A stretch of DNA of 64,000 nt from a bacterium (lineage in GTDB: Bacteria; Desulfobacterota; JAPLJL01): NCBI GenBank assembly GCA_028713675.1, contig JAQTNV010000002.1:1-64000 (forward strand). Reading direction: 5' to 3'. Each line of letters starts with the position of its first letter. Position 1 is the first letter of the stretch. The notes beneath the pieces are model-generated. The model worked only from the letters and a program-made list of their open reading frames with translations. It was not told the DNA's origin and ran no database searches. This document shows, one piece after another, positions 17,648 through 27,412 of this stretch. Made by a program: the position numbers and the translations under genes.

Positions 17648-18168
17648 GCTTTTTCCAGCTTTAAAAGCCAAATCTTGACGGCCGGCCCGCCGGGAGCGGA
17701 AAACCCTCCCGGATTTCCACTGGTCCGGATCACCCGGTGACAGGGAACGAGAAGGAGATGGCGGTTGGCCCCCAGGGCCCGCCCGGCAGCCCGAAAAGCC
17801 CGCGGCGCCCCGGCTTTTTCGGCCAGCCACCGGTAGGAGATGATCCTCCCGTAGGGAATTTTCCGGGTTTCCCCCAGGATCCGTTTCTGAAAATCCGTGT
17901 AATCTGAAAAATCCAGGGGAAAATCAAATTGCTTCCGGTGCCCGCCCCGGAAATATTCCCGGATCGCTTTTTCCACCGCTCCCAGCAGACCGGTCGTTCT
18001 TTCCCGCGCCCCGGGATACTCGCGCTTTATCCATTTCCGGAAATTTTCCCGGGGGGGAAAGAAATACCGAAGGGCCAGGATCTTTCCCCGGCGCTCGACC
18101 GTCAGGACCAGACCGGAAACCGGCCCGAGCCGGGCGGAAAAGACTGAATAAAAAGGATCTTCCTTCAT
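17569..18168 (-). CDS. ogt: Methylated-DNA--protein-cysteine S-methyltransferase
   Basis: About 199 residues from the ATG at 18168, which follows GGAGG; two upstream in-frame starts are less well placed. It repairs O6-alkylguanine by transferring the alkyl group to its own cysteine. The active-site motif PCHRV, the preceding helix-turn-helix (AFRAAGRALGANRHLLLV) and the IPYGRIISYRWLA segment are present. The last 26 residues (from AQGF) are read from DNA that also encodes the end of the DUF4340 protein on the other strand, so the C-terminal tail is unusual and may be a readthrough extension. Confidence 0.88.
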   Translation of the reverse strand: MKEDPFYSVFSARLGPVSGLVLTVERRGKILALRYFFPPRENFRKWIKREYPGARERTTGLLGAVEKAIREYFRGGHRKQFDFPLDFSDYTDFQKRILGETRKIPYGRIISYRWLAEKAGAPRAFRAAGRALGANRHLLLVPCHRVIRTSGNPGGFSAPGGPAVKIWLLKLEKAQGFAAGPGLGAGNMGGGMVFPARTS

Positions 18169-18257
18169 CCCGGCCTCCATTCGCCTGATTCTACCAAAAT
18201 TTAAAACCATATTCCGAGCCGGCCGCGCCGCCCCCTGGAAAATACCTGTTTGCATGT

Positions 18258-18287
18258 TTGACTTTTAAGGTATGATCTGCAAATAAT
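18258..18287 (+). promoter_or_regulatory. Probable sigma-70 promoter of the PAS kinase gene
   Basis: TTGACT (18258-18263), an 18-base gap, then AATAAT (18282-18287). Each hexamer has one mismatch to consensus. It lies in the gap between divergent genes and leaves a leader of about 130 bases before the kinase ATG. Confidence 0.4.
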
Positions 18288-18422
18288 TTAGGGTAATTAC
18301 TTAATACAAATTTGCGACACTTGGATTTTGACACTTTAAAACCGGAGCGCTGAACATTCCCGGAGCTAGGGTTTTACCTTGAGCAAATCTTCGGATTTCT
18401 CGAGAGGGGAAAATTTTTCTTA

Positions 18423-21400
18423 ATGGGCGATAAGGGCAAATCCCAGGAACAGCTGATCCAGGAACTGGAAGACACCCGCCGGAGGCTGGCCCGGCTGGAA
18501 TCGGAGGGAAGCGAACGCCAGTTGATGGAGGCGGTCCTCCGGGAATCGGAAGAAAGATTCCGCACCATTTTTGACAGCTCCCTGGATATCATTCTGATCG
18601 CCGACACCGAGAGCCGGAAATTTCTGGGCGGAAACACCGTCGCCCAGAAAGTCCTGGGCTACACCCCCCAGGAGTTCCGGAACCTCCGGGTCATGGATAT
18701 CCACCCCAAGGCCGATGTCCCCCGCGTGGTTGAGCTCTTCGAGCGAATGGGCCGCCGCGAAACCTTTGCCGGCGAAAATATCCCGATCCAGTGCAAAGAC
18801 GGCCGGGTTTTCTATGCCGACCTCATGTCCTCGGTCATCACCCTGGCGGGCAAGCAGTATCTCCTCGGGATCTTCCGCGATCTGACCGAACTCAAGCGCA
18901 TGGAGGACAAGGTCAAGAAAACCGAGGAAATCTACCGTACCATCATTGCTCACAGCCCGAATTATATATATGTAAATGATATTAACGGTCATTTTCTCGA
19001 TGCCAGTTCCGCCCTGCTGGACAAGGTCGGACTTTCCCTGGAAAAACTTCAAAAGCGGACCTTCATGGATTCATTCGCGGGGGAGAACCTGCCTGAACTC
19101 CTCCAGGCGGTCGAGCAGTTAAAAAGCGGCCAGGCGGTCCAGAACCTGAACGTCAGCACCAAGACCGCCCGCGGTGAGATTCTGGAATTCGAGGTCAACG
19201 CGGTTCCCCTCTTTGAGCATGGCCGGGCCACCACGATTTTAAGCATGGCCCGGGACGTAACCGAGCAGAAAAAAATCCAGAAAGCTCTGCAGGAAAGCGA
19301 GGAGAAATACCGGCGCCTGATCGATAATTCCGAAGACATGATTTTCACTGTCGATCTCACGGGAAATTTCACTTTCGTGAACCCCGCCCTGGAAAAGCAG
19401 CTGGGGTACAGCCGGGAAGAGCTTTTACAAATGAACGGTTTTGAACAGGTGCATCCCGATGACCGGGAAACGCTGCTGCAGGCTTTTCTGCAGGTCGTGG
19501 AAAACCGGAAAACCGATACCCAGGAGTATCGGTATCTGACCAAAAGCGGTTCATATATTCATCTCCACGCCAGCGCTTCCATTATTTATGGAAAAGATGG
19601 AAATCCGGTCGGGATCCTGGGGATCGCCCGCAATATTACCGAAAGTAAACGGGCCGATGAAGCCCTCCGGAAAAGCGAGGAAAGATACCGTTCCCTGGTC
19701 ACCAACATCCCCGACATCATCTGGACCAACGACCAGAAAGGCAATACCACCTACATCAGCTCCAACATCGAAACCGTTTACGGATTCACCCAGGAAGAAA
19801 TCTACCGGGGGGGCAAATCCATCTGGCTGGACCGGGTCCACCCGGAAGACCGAGAAAGGGTCTGGCAGTCCTTCTCGAAGCTCTTTACCCAAAGAAAACC
19901 CTATGACATCGAGTACCGCATCCAGCATAAAAACGGAAAATGGATCTGGCTGCATACCCGGTCGATTTCCGTCTACGAAAAAGACGGTGTGACCTACGCG
20001 GACGGGCTTTTTTCCAATGTCACCTTCCGCAAGCAGGCCGAGCAGGCCCTCCACGAAAGCGAGGAAAGATACCGGCGGCTGGTCGATATCTCCGAAGACA
20101 TGATTTTTTCCTGCGATGCCGCCGGGAATTTCAACTTTGTCAACCCGTCCATGATTAAATACATGGGTTGGACCCGGGAAGAATTTTTAACTTTGAACGG
20201 GTTTGATCTCGTCCATCCCGAAGACCGGGAAAACATCCGGCAAGCCACCCGCCGGGTCCTGGAAAACCAGAAAACCGATGTCCGGGAGTACCGACACCTC
20301 ACTAAGAGCGGTTCATATATGGATGTTTCAGTCAGCGCTTCCATTATTTATGGAAAAGACGGAAAGCCGTCCGGGCTCCTGGGCATCGCCCGCAACATTT
20401 CCGAAAAGAAAGCCGCCGAGGAAAAATTGCGGCAGGCTTATGATGAACTGGAAAACCGGATCACCCAGAGAACCCTGGAGCTGACCAGGGCCAACCAGGG
20501 GCTCCGGCTGGAAATCGCCGAGCGCCAGCGGGCCGAGCAAGCCCTGCGGGAATCCGAGAATATGTACCGGACCCTGGTGGAAACCTCTCCGGACGTTATC
20601 GCGATCATCGACCTGGAGGGCCGGATCCTGGAAATCTCCAAGGCGGACTCCAAGCTTCTGGGATTCGTCTCCCAGGATCAATTAGTCGGGCTGGACGGTT
20701 TTGCCTTCCTCACCCCGGATGAACAGGAAAAGGCCCATCGTTTTTTTAAAACAATCCTGGATGAAGGCTCCATTCACAATGTGGAATACCAGGTCTCCAC
20801 GCCGGACGGGAAACCCCTGTTCATTGAGATCAACTGCGCCCTGATCAAGGATGAAAAAGGCAGCCCGAAGTGTATAATCGCCACCGCGCGCGACATCACC
20901 AAGAAGAAACAGTCCGAGGAAACCATCCGCGAATCCGAGGAGATGTATAAAATCCTGGCGGAAACCTCGTCGGACGCCATTTTCACCTTCAGCCTCGAGG
21001 GAAACCTGATTTACGCCTCGCCGCGGGCCCTGGAAATGTTCGGCTATCAGAGCTTCCAGGATTCGATCGGCCTGAGCGGTTTCGACTGGGTAGCCCCCGA
21101 AGACCGGGATAAAGCGTTGGCCGACTTCCAAAGCGTTCTGGCCAATGGTTTCAGCCGGAATGTCGAGCTCAAATTCATTCGAAAGGATAAAAGTTATTTC
21201 TATGGGGAATTAAATGCCGCCTTGATCAGGGACCCGCTTGGTCAGCCCAAAAACCTGGTGATCATGATCCGGGACGTGACAGAGCGCAAGCAAATTGAGA
21301 ATCTGCTCTATGCCCAGCGCGATCTCGGGGTCGCCTTAAGCGCCACCACTAACCTGGACGAGGCCCTGCGCCTCTGCCTGGAATCGGCCCTGCAGGCGTC

Positions 21401-24323
21401 GGGTATGGACTGCGGGGGAATCTACCTGGTCAACGAGAAAGACGGGTCCGTAGAACTGGCTTTCTCCCAGGGATTATCTCTGGAATTTATCAGGACGACG
21501 TCCCATTATGAAGCTTCTAACCCTAACGCCGCCTTTATTAAAAAAGGCTCTCACTGGTTCGGCCTCATCGACGATATTGGTTCCGCCAATAAAGAGATTG
21601 ACCGGCGGGAAGGATTGCGGGCCATTGCCATAATTCCGATACTCTTTGAAAATCGGGTGATCGCCTGCATGAATGTCAGTTCTCACACTTCCGCAGAGAT
21701 CCCGATGATGGCCCGCCACGCCCTGCTCAGCATCTCCGTCCAAATCGGAAACGCCATTGCCCGGATCAAGGTCGAGAAATCCCTCCAGGAGTCCGAGGAA
21801 ATGTACCGGACCCTGACGGAAGTCTCCGCGGACGCGGTCGGGATCACCGCCATGGATGGAACCATTCTTGATGTCTCACCCCTGTCCGTGGAAATGCTGC
21901 GAGCCCGGGATAAAGAGGAAATCATCGGGACCAGCGGCGTCGATCTGCTCGCTCCGGAGGATCGCGAGGAGGGGCTGCAAAATCTGGCCCGGGCGTTCCA
22001 GGAAGGATCGGCCCTGAACAAGGAATATACCTTCATCCGCAGGGATCAAAGCCGGTTCTTCGGGGAGATGAACGCGGTCCTGCTCAAGGATGCCGACGGC
22101 AATCCGAAAAACTTCATCGTCACGGTCCGGGACATCACCGAGCGCAAGCGGGCCGAGGAGGCCCTCCGGGAAAGCGAGGAGATGTACAAAACCCTGGTGG
22201 AAACCTCTTCGGACCACGTTTTCATGACCGATCTGCAGGGCAATTGTACCCAGGTAACCCAGCGCACCGCCGAAATGCTGGGGTATGAAAGCCCCCGGGA
22301 TATTTTAGGAAGAAACGGCTTCGAACTCCTCGCCCCGGAATACCGGGAAGCCTCCCACAAGGATATGGAAAAAAATCTGCGGGAAGGTTTTCTCAAACCC
22401 GTGGAATATGTTTTTCTGAAAAAAGACAAAAGCACCTTCACCGGGGAACTGACCAGCGCTGTCATCAAGGATTCCGCCGGAAATCCCAAATCCCTGATCG
22501 TGACGGTCCGGGATATTTCCGAACGCAAACTGGCCGAGCAGGCCCTCCGGGAATCCGAGGAAATGTACCGTTCGCTGACCCAAGCCTCCCCCGACGCGGT
22601 GGTCTTGGGCGATCTCGAAGGCCGGGTCCTGGAGGTCTCCGAAAAGTTCCTGGAACTCTTCGGTTACTCGGCCGTGAACGAATTACGCAGATCTAATTAT
22701 TTTGACCTTCTCACCCCGGAATTCTGGGAGCCGGCGAGTCAGGCCGTGATTAAGACCATTAAAACCGGGATAATCCGCAATCTCGAATACAAATTTCTCC
22801 GAAAGGATAAAAGCTTCTTCATCGGCGCCCTGAACGCCGCCTTGATCCGGGACGCCGAGGGCAATCCCAAGGCGCTGATCGGAACCATCCGTGACATTAC
22901 CGAGCGTAAAAAGGCGGAGGAGGCTCTCCGTGACTCAGAGGAGATGTACCGGACCCTGACCGAAGCCACTACTGATGCCGTAGTGGTGACTGACCTTTCC
23001 GGAACCATTCTTCAGATCTCGCCACGGTCTGTGGATATGATCAAAGCCAAGAACGCCGGGGAGATTATCGGCCGGAACGGGATGGAGTTGATCGCCGCGG
23101 AGGACCAGGAAAAAGCCATGAAAAACCTGGCCTTGGCCCAAGAGCTGGGATATCCCGCCCGCGATGCGGAATACACCATCGTTCGGAAGGATAAAACCCG
23201 GTTCCTGGGGCTGGCGAACGCGGTTATGATTAGAGACCACGCCGGTAATCCGAAATTTCTTATTATCACCATCCGGGACATCACCGAGCGGAAGAAGGCT
23301 GAAGAGGCCATCCGCAAATCCGAGGAAATGTTCCGGACCCTGGTCCATACCTCCCCCGACGCCATTATCGTCACCGACCTCCAGGGACGGGTGATCGAGG
23401 CTTCCCAGAAAAACCTGGAGCTGACCGGTTACCATGACACCGGGAAGTTGTTGGGAGCAGATGCGTTCAAGGGGATCGCCCCCGAAGACCGCGAAAAAGC
23501 CGCCAAGATTCATCATAAAATCCTCAAGGACGGTTTCGCCCGGAACGTGGAATATACCCTAATGAAAGAAGACGGCAGCCGTTTTCTCGGGGAGGTGAAT
23601 GCCACCCTGCTGAAAGACGCGGAGGGAAAACCCCAGTCCATTCTGGCGGTGATCCGGGACATCACCGAGCGGAAGCGCCTGGAGAAAGAAATCCTGGAAA
23701 TCAGCGCCCGCGAGCAGAGGCGGATCGGCCAGGACCTGCACGACGGGCTGAGCCAGCACCTGACCGCCATTTCCTTCATGAACAAGTCCCTGGAGAACAA
23801 GCTCGCCGCCAAGGCTCCCGCGGAAGCCAAGGAAGCCGCCAAGATCTCCCAGCTGGTCAGCCAGGCCATCACCCAAACCCGCAGCCTGGCCCGGGGGCTC
23901 TATCCCGTCGAGCATCGGGCCGAGGGTCTGATGTCTTCGCTTAAACAGCTGGCGATAAACCTGGAAAGCATGTATGGAATATCCTGTCTGTTCCAGAGCA
24001 ACAAGCGGATCTACATCGAAGATAACCTGGTTTCCACCAACCTCTATTACATCGCCCAGGAAGCCGCCAACAACGCCATCAAGCACGGAAAAGCCAAACA
24101 CGTCAAGATCCGCCTTGCCTCAGTAAAAAACAAGCTCACCATGACCATAAGCGACGACGGGACCGGAATCCCGAAAAATTTAAAGGCTAACGGGGGAATG
24201 GGATTACAGATCATGGAATACCGGTCCAAACTGATCGGGGCGAGCTTTAATGTTCAACCGGGCCGGACGAGAGGAACCCTGGTGACCTGCTCGCTCTACG
24301 CCCCGCCGAAAAGTCTTCACTAG
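18423..24323 (+). CDS. Giant orphan sensor histidine kinase with twelve PAS domains and one GAF domain
   Basis: A 1966-residue soluble protein with no membrane helix. A short coiled coil (about 8-40) is followed by PAS domains starting near residues 41, 167, 290, 416, 544, 709, 837, 1123, 1250, 1377, 1505 and 1632, each opening with a (E/K)SEExYR-type helix and most ending in RDITERK-type linkers. A coiled coil (about 665-705) follows PAS5, and a GAF domain (about 963-1119) interrupts the series. The end is a NarL/LiaS-type kinase: dimerisation helix with phospho-acceptor His1773 in RRIGQDLHDGLSQHL, then an HATPase domain (EAANNAIKHGKA, SDDGTGIPKN, GGMGLQIMEYR). PAS6 to PAS12 are alike enough to imply serial duplication. 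No response regulator gene is adjacent. Confidence 0.92.
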   Translation: MGDKGKSQEQLIQELEDTRRRLARLESEGSERQLMEAVLRESEERFRTIFDSSLDIILIADTESRKFLGGNTVAQKVLGYTPQEFRNLRVMDIHPKADVPRVVELFERMGRRETFAGENIPIQCKDGRVFYADLMSSVITLAGKQYLLGIFRDLTELKRMEDKVKKTEEIYRTIIAHSPNYIYVNDINGHFLDASSALLDKVGLSLEKLQKRTFMDSFAGENLPELLQAVEQLKSGQAVQNLNVSTKTARGEILEFEVNAVPLFEHGRATTILSMARDVTEQKKIQKALQESEEKYRRLIDNSEDMIFTVDLTGNFTFVNPALEKQLGYSREELLQMNGFEQVHPDDRETLLQAFLQVVENRKTDTQEYRYLTKSGSYIHLHASASIIYGKDGNPVGILGIARNITESKRADEALRKSEERYRSLVTNIPDIIWTNDQKGNTTYISSNIETVYGFTQEEIYRGGKSIWLDRVHPEDRERVWQSFSKLFTQRKPYDIEYRIQHKNGKWIWLHTRSISVYEKDGVTYADGLFSNVTFRKQAEQALHESEERYRRLVDISEDMIFSCDAAGNFNFVNPSMIKYMGWTREEFLTLNGFDLVHPEDRENIRQATRRVLENQKTDVREYRHLTKSGSYMDVSVSASIIYGKDGKPSGLLGIARNISEKKAAEEKLRQAYDELENRITQRTLELTRANQGLRLEIAERQRAEQALRESENMYRTLVETSPDVIAIIDLEGRILEISKADSKLLGFVSQDQLVGLDGFAFLTPDEQEKAHRFFKTILDEGSIHNVEYQVSTPDGKPLFIEINCALIKDEKGSPKCIIATARDITKKKQSEETIRESEEMYKILAETSSDAIFTFSLEGNLIYASPRALEMFGYQSFQDSIGLSGFDWVAPEDRDKALADFQSVLANGFSRNVELKFIRKDKSYFYGELNAALIRDPLGQPKNLVIMIRDVTERKQIENLLYAQRDLGVALSATTNLDEALRLCLESALQASGMDCGGIYLVNEKDGSVELAFSQGLSLEFIRTTSHYEASNPNAAFIKKGSHWFGLIDDIGSANKEIDRREGLRAIAIIPILFENRVIACMNVSSHTSAEIPMMARHALLSISVQIGNAIARIKVEKSLQESEEMYRTLTEVSADAVGITAMDGTILDVSPLSVEMLRARDKEEIIGTSGVDLLAPEDREEGLQNLARAFQEGSALNKEYTFIRRDQSRFFGEMNAVLLKDADGNPKNFIVTVRDITERKRAEEALRESEEMYKTLVETSSDHVFMTDLQGNCTQVTQRTAEMLGYESPRDILGRNGFELLAPEYREASHKDMEKNLREGFLKPVEYVFLKKDKSTFTGELTSAVIKDSAGNPKSLIVTVRDISERKLAEQALRESEEMYRSLTQASPDAVVLGDLEGRVLEVSEKFLELFGYSAVNELRRSNYFDLLTPEFWEPASQAVIKTIKTGIIRNLEYKFLRKDKSFFIGALNAALIRDAEGNPKALIGTIRDITERKKAEEALRDSEEMYRTLTEATTDAVVVTDLSGTILQISPRSVDMIKAKNAGEIIGRNGMELIAAEDQEKAMKNLALAQELGYPARDAEYTIVRKDKTRFLGLANAVMIRDHAGNPKFLIITIRDITERKKAEEAIRKSEEMFRTLVHTSPDAIIVTDLQGRVIEASQKNLELTGYHDTGKLLGADAFKGIAPEDREKAAKIHHKILKDGFARNVEYTLMKEDGSRFLGEVNATLLKDAEGKPQSILAVIRDITERKRLEKEILEISAREQRRIGQDLHDGLSQHLTAISFMNKSLENKLAAKAPAEAKEAAKISQLVSQAITQTRSLARGLYPVEHRAEGLMSSLKQLAINLESMYGISCLFQSNKRIYIEDNLVSTNLYYIAQEAANNAIKHGKAKHVKIRLASVKNKLTMTISDDGTGIPKNLKANGGMGLQIMEYRSKLIGASFNVQPGRTRGTLVTCSLYAPPKSLH

Positions 24324-24424
24324 GTAGCATAGGGCAAAGAGCAAAGTGCAGGAAAAATGCTGGGTGGCTAAGACACTGGGAGGCAAAAAAATCAAAACCA
24401 AACCGATACTGACAATATATGAAT

Positions 24425-24453
24425 AAAAAAACCTCCCACCAGGGAGGTTTTTT
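24425..24453. terminator. Strong bidirectional intrinsic terminator
   Basis: CCTCCC (24432-24437) / GGGAGG (24442-24447) with a 4-base loop, flanked by an A-run (24425-24431) and a T-run (24448-24453). It serves both the kinase gene and the converging GMP synthase gene. Confidence 0.85.
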
Positions 24454-24634
24454 ATTTTACTTTATCTTTGGCGTCTGCTTTTTCTCTTTATCCTTTACGC
24501 CTCACGCCTAACTCCTCACGCCTTACATTCTGATTCTTTGATGGCGGTCTGCGAAGGTGTCATCCTGAGCCGAAGGCGAAGGATCTCGCTTTTGCCTTTG
24601 CTCCTTGCCCTCTGCCCTTTGCTCTATGCCTTCT
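24454..24634. repeat. Short-repeat spacer
   Basis: No gene is visible. It holds tandem-like CCTCACGCCTAACTCCTCACGCC (24499-24521; the same style occurs at 27402-27431) and a TCCTGAGC...CGAAGGA hairpin unit at 24563-24583. Confidence 0.45.
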
Positions 24635-25600
24635 TTAGATCGCCTCAATCGTTGAGGGCGGCTTCTGGGTAATATTGTAGACCACGCTCACCACCCCCGG
24701 AACCTCGGTGGTAATCCGATGGGCAATCCGTTCCAAAACCGGGTAGGGTAGGCGGGTGGGCTTTCCGGTGACCGCGTCCTCGCTGTCCCAGCAGCGGACC
24801 TCGATCTGGCAGCCGAAATCCCTTTTCCCTCCCCGCACTCCGGTGACCATGTCATTATGCAGGATCGCCAGGTACTGGAAACACTTGACCCCGGCCAGCT
24901 CGTCCTCCACGATCCTGGTGGCTTTCCGGACGGTCTTGACCCGGTCGGGGGTCACTTCCCCGATCACACGGGTCGCCAGGGCCGGGCCCGGGAAAGGCGG
25001 GCGGTTGTAGATCTCGGCCGGCAGACCCAGGGCCTTGGCCACCTTCCGGACGGCCGGTTTGCGCAGTTCCTTCAGGGGCTCCAGAACTTTATAACCGTAA
25101 ACCTTTACGGTATCGATCCCCAGCTGGACCAGGATGTTGTGCTGCCGTTTGACCCCGGCCACGGTTTCCTCGATATCGGTGTAATTGGTCCCGTGCAGGA
25201 GAAAGCGGGCCGCGCTTTTCTTCACCAGCGGGCCGAAGACCTCTTTATAGAATGCCTGGGTGATCGCCTCGCGCTTCTCCTCCGGGTCGGTCAACCCTTT
25301 CAGGCCCCGGAAAAATTTGTCCTGGGCGTCCACCACTTCCACTTTGACCCCGAGCTTCCGGAACCAGCCGACGATCTGCTTGGCCTCGCCTTCCCGCATG
25401 ATCCCGTTCTCGATGAAATATGTCTTCAGCCGGTCTCCCAGGGCCTGGTGGCCGATCATGGTCACGGCCGAGGAGTCCACCCCCCCGGAAAGGGCGTTGA
25501 TGGCCAGGCCGTTCCCCACGGTGGCGGAAAGTTCCCGGATCTTTTCCTCAATGAATTTATTCGGGTTCAATTTTGCCATGGTGATTTCTTTCGCTTCCAT
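24635..25600 (-). CDS. guaA: Stand-alone GMP synthase ATP-pyrophosphatase subunit
   Basis: About 321 residues from the ATG at 25600, which follows GGGGGAGATC. It has the PP-loop SGGVDSS near residue 40 that binds ATP, the RPPFPGPALATRVIGEVT segment, and the C-terminal dimerisation domain ending KPPSTIEAI typical of GMP synthases. The glutamine amidotransferase domain of ordinary bacterial GuaA is absent from the protein and its neighbours. It thus resembles archaeal GuaAb or bacterial GuaA-like paralogues; it may use free ammonia or an amidotransferase encoded elsewhere. Confidence 0.85.
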   Translation of the reverse strand: MEAKEITMAKLNPNKFIEEKIRELSATVGNGLAINALSGGVDSSAVTMIGHQALGDRLKTYFIENGIMREGEAKQIVGWFRKLGVKVEVVDAQDKFFRGLKGLTDPEEKREAITQAFYKEVFGPLVKKSAARFLLHGTNYTDIEETVAGVKRQHNILVQLGIDTVKVYGYKVLEPLKELRKPAVRKVAKALGLPAEIYNRPPFPGPALATRVIGEVTPDRVKTVRKATRIVEDELAGVKCFQYLAILHNDMVTGVRGGKRDFGCQIEVRCWDSEDAVTGKPTRLPYPVLERIAHRITTEVPGVVSVVYNITQKPPSTIEAI

Positions 25601-25787
25601 CTGATCTCCCCCTTTCTTCCTGCTCAACCTTTATGGATTCGGTGTAGGAATGCAGTTTCCTGTATCGCAAAAAAGTTGTCAAGCATCGGAAAGCCGGGAC
25701 CGCTTCTGGCGGGGGAAGAATTCTTCCTTTGCCTATGTTCTTTTCTTTTTTGGGGGTTGGTTTCGCTCATCAATCAAAAGCGTTCGT

Positions 25788-25935
25788 AGTGTCCGTTGTG
25801 TCCATAGTGTCCATAGTGTCCATTGGGTCCATAGAGTCCATTGGATTCATAGGGTCCGCAGTGTCAGAATATAATTGGATAATTCGACTCAATAGACACA
25901 AAGAACACAACGACACGATAGACACGATTGCTTCC
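25788..25935. repeat. Tandem 9-mer array (GTGTCCATA-like) with inverted counterpart
   Basis: The spacer 25628-25949 has no gene. From 25788 to 25863, about eight degenerate 9-base units of the form AGTGTCCAT run in tandem. From 25890 to 25930 the reverse-complement wording (AGACACAAAGAACACAACGAC) follows, so the RNA could fold back on itself. Unit spacing is too short for a CRISPR array. Confidence 0.65.
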
Positions 25936-25949
25936 CCGGGATCAGGATT

Positions 25950-26957
25950 TTACCGGTCATAAATAAAATCCATCCGTCTCCGGAAGCCGGCCATCCGGGG
26001 CCCGAGTTCCTGGGCCTGGTTTTTGAAGAAGACCGTGTGGATTACCTGCTTCTGGTGAACCAGGGCCGAGCCCACGAATCCTTCACCTTCGTAACGGTGA
26101 TCCCACCCGTGGCCGATGGATTTGTATTTTTTGACCTTGCCGGTCTGCAGTTTCTGCAGGAAATTCCTGGCCCCCTCAATCCCGGGGCTGGATTTCTTCC
26201 TTTTCTCCTGGAGGATGGCATCCATCGCGTAGCTCCTGACGAGCTTGGGATGGAGATTGGCATAGGCGGATTGAAGGGAGACATAATCGAGGCCCATTAC
26301 CTCGCCGTTCAGGATGGCGATCAGCCCTTTCTGGCGGGGCAGGGACGGAAAAGCCTCCAGGTATTTATCCAGGTCGGCGGCTTTCGACTCGTAGACATCC
26401 CGCATCGCGCCGGTGACGGATTTGACCCCGGCTTTTTCGGAGAAATCCCTGATCTTGTCCCAGACCTGTCCCTGGTCGGAGACGAATTCCCTGCCGCTTT
26501 TCAGCGACATGCCGACCGCGGCGAGATGGGAGGCCCGGAGATTGGGAGACATCACCACGTTGGAATCCCGGAAGTGATTGGAGACATAGCTCCACCTGCC
26601 GTGCTCGGTGCAGCTGACCGGAATGAGGGTTTCGGATTTGATCTTCAGGAGGATGGTGGTATTGAGCACCCGGTTCTGCTTGGCCCCGGCCAGTTCCTCC
26701 CCGGCCAGGATCAGGACCGGAAGCTCGGCCAGGTTGACGGCCTTGAGCTGGGGCACGGATCCGCCTTCGGTGACTTCCTGAACGGTAAGCAGGTTCCCCT
26801 CCAGGGCCTCCTTGAGGGTCAGGTATTTCGGGGATTGGCCGTCCGCGAAGAAAAGGGGGATGATCTCCAGGTTTCCAAAGCCCTGTGGTTTCCCCAATTC
26901 CAGTTGGGAGAGGCAGCCTGCCATTACCGGATCCGTCGCAACTTTTTTCTTTTCCAT
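25950..26957 (-). CDS. ARPP-1 / DUF6569-like family protein
   Basis: A 335-residue soluble protein from the ATG at 26957, directly after AGGAGGAAAA. The block ELPVLILAGEELAGAKQNRVLNTTILL followed by IPVSCTEHGRW matches what I recall of the ARPP-1 (ARG and rhodanese-phosphatase-associated) domain; the family name needs a profile search. The cysteine in VSCTEHGRW and the glycine-rich stretch are the most conserved-looking points. No enzymatic activity can be assigned. It is separated from guaA by the tandem-repeat spacer and is probably transcribed alone. Confidence 0.65.
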   Translation of the reverse strand: MEKKKVATDPVMAGCLSQLELGKPQGFGNLEIIPLFFADGQSPKYLTLKEALEGNLLTVQEVTEGGSVPQLKAVNLAELPVLILAGEELAGAKQNRVLNTTILLKIKSETLIPVSCTEHGRWSYVSNHFRDSNVVMSPNLRASHLAAVGMSLKSGREFVSDQGQVWDKIRDFSEKAGVKSVTGAMRDVYESKAADLDKYLEAFPSLPRQKGLIAILNGEVMGLDYVSLQSAYANLHPKLVRSYAMDAILQEKRKKSSPGIEGARNFLQKLQTGKVKKYKSIGHGWDHRYEGEGFVGSALVHQKQVIHTVFFKNQAQELGPRMAGFRRRMDFIYDR

Positions 26958-26984
26958 TTTTCCTCCTTCAGGTTTACTGAACAA

Positions 26985-27412
26985 CCGCAGACGGCTGAGT
27001 CAACTCCGCTGAAGCTCCGCTGCCCAAGCCGCCGACCGCAGTTCAAACAAAATGTCTGACTGGTCTGTCTCGTCTGTCTCGTCTGTCTGGCTTTCATTCG
27101 TCAATCGTCATTCGTAAATCGTCAATTCTTCTTAACTCGAAACTAGAAACCCGAAACTATAAACTTGGATTTATTTTAGGGATGTCTGATGACAGGGAAT
27201 GACACAGCCGAATGACGATTGCGGAATGTAGATTGTGGAATGAAAACCAGGAGAATAAAACCAGAGGCCTGAAGGCCTGACGGCCGAGGCTACTTCGCTA
27301 AAGCTTCGAAGCCCAGGCCGCAGACAACCGACCGCAAACCGCCGTCAAATAGTGAGATGAAAGATTGGGTTAAATCTGAGGAACGAAAGGAACTCTTTAA
27401 ACGCCTTACGCC
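26985..27412. repeat. Repeat-filled spacer with inverted copy of a composite repeat
   Basis: No gene is visible in about 430 bp. It contains TCTGTCTCG tandem units (27064-27090), the inverted copy (27094-27146) of the 16151-16203 repeat, a GGCCTGAAGGCC palindromic stretch near 27270, and CTTACGCCTCACGTC units that run into the 3' end of the next gene. Confidence 0.6.

Noticed and set aside
25788-25935. Tandem repeats as a CRISPR array
   Set aside because: Units are 9 bases, contiguous and degenerate, with no spacers and no cas genes nearby.
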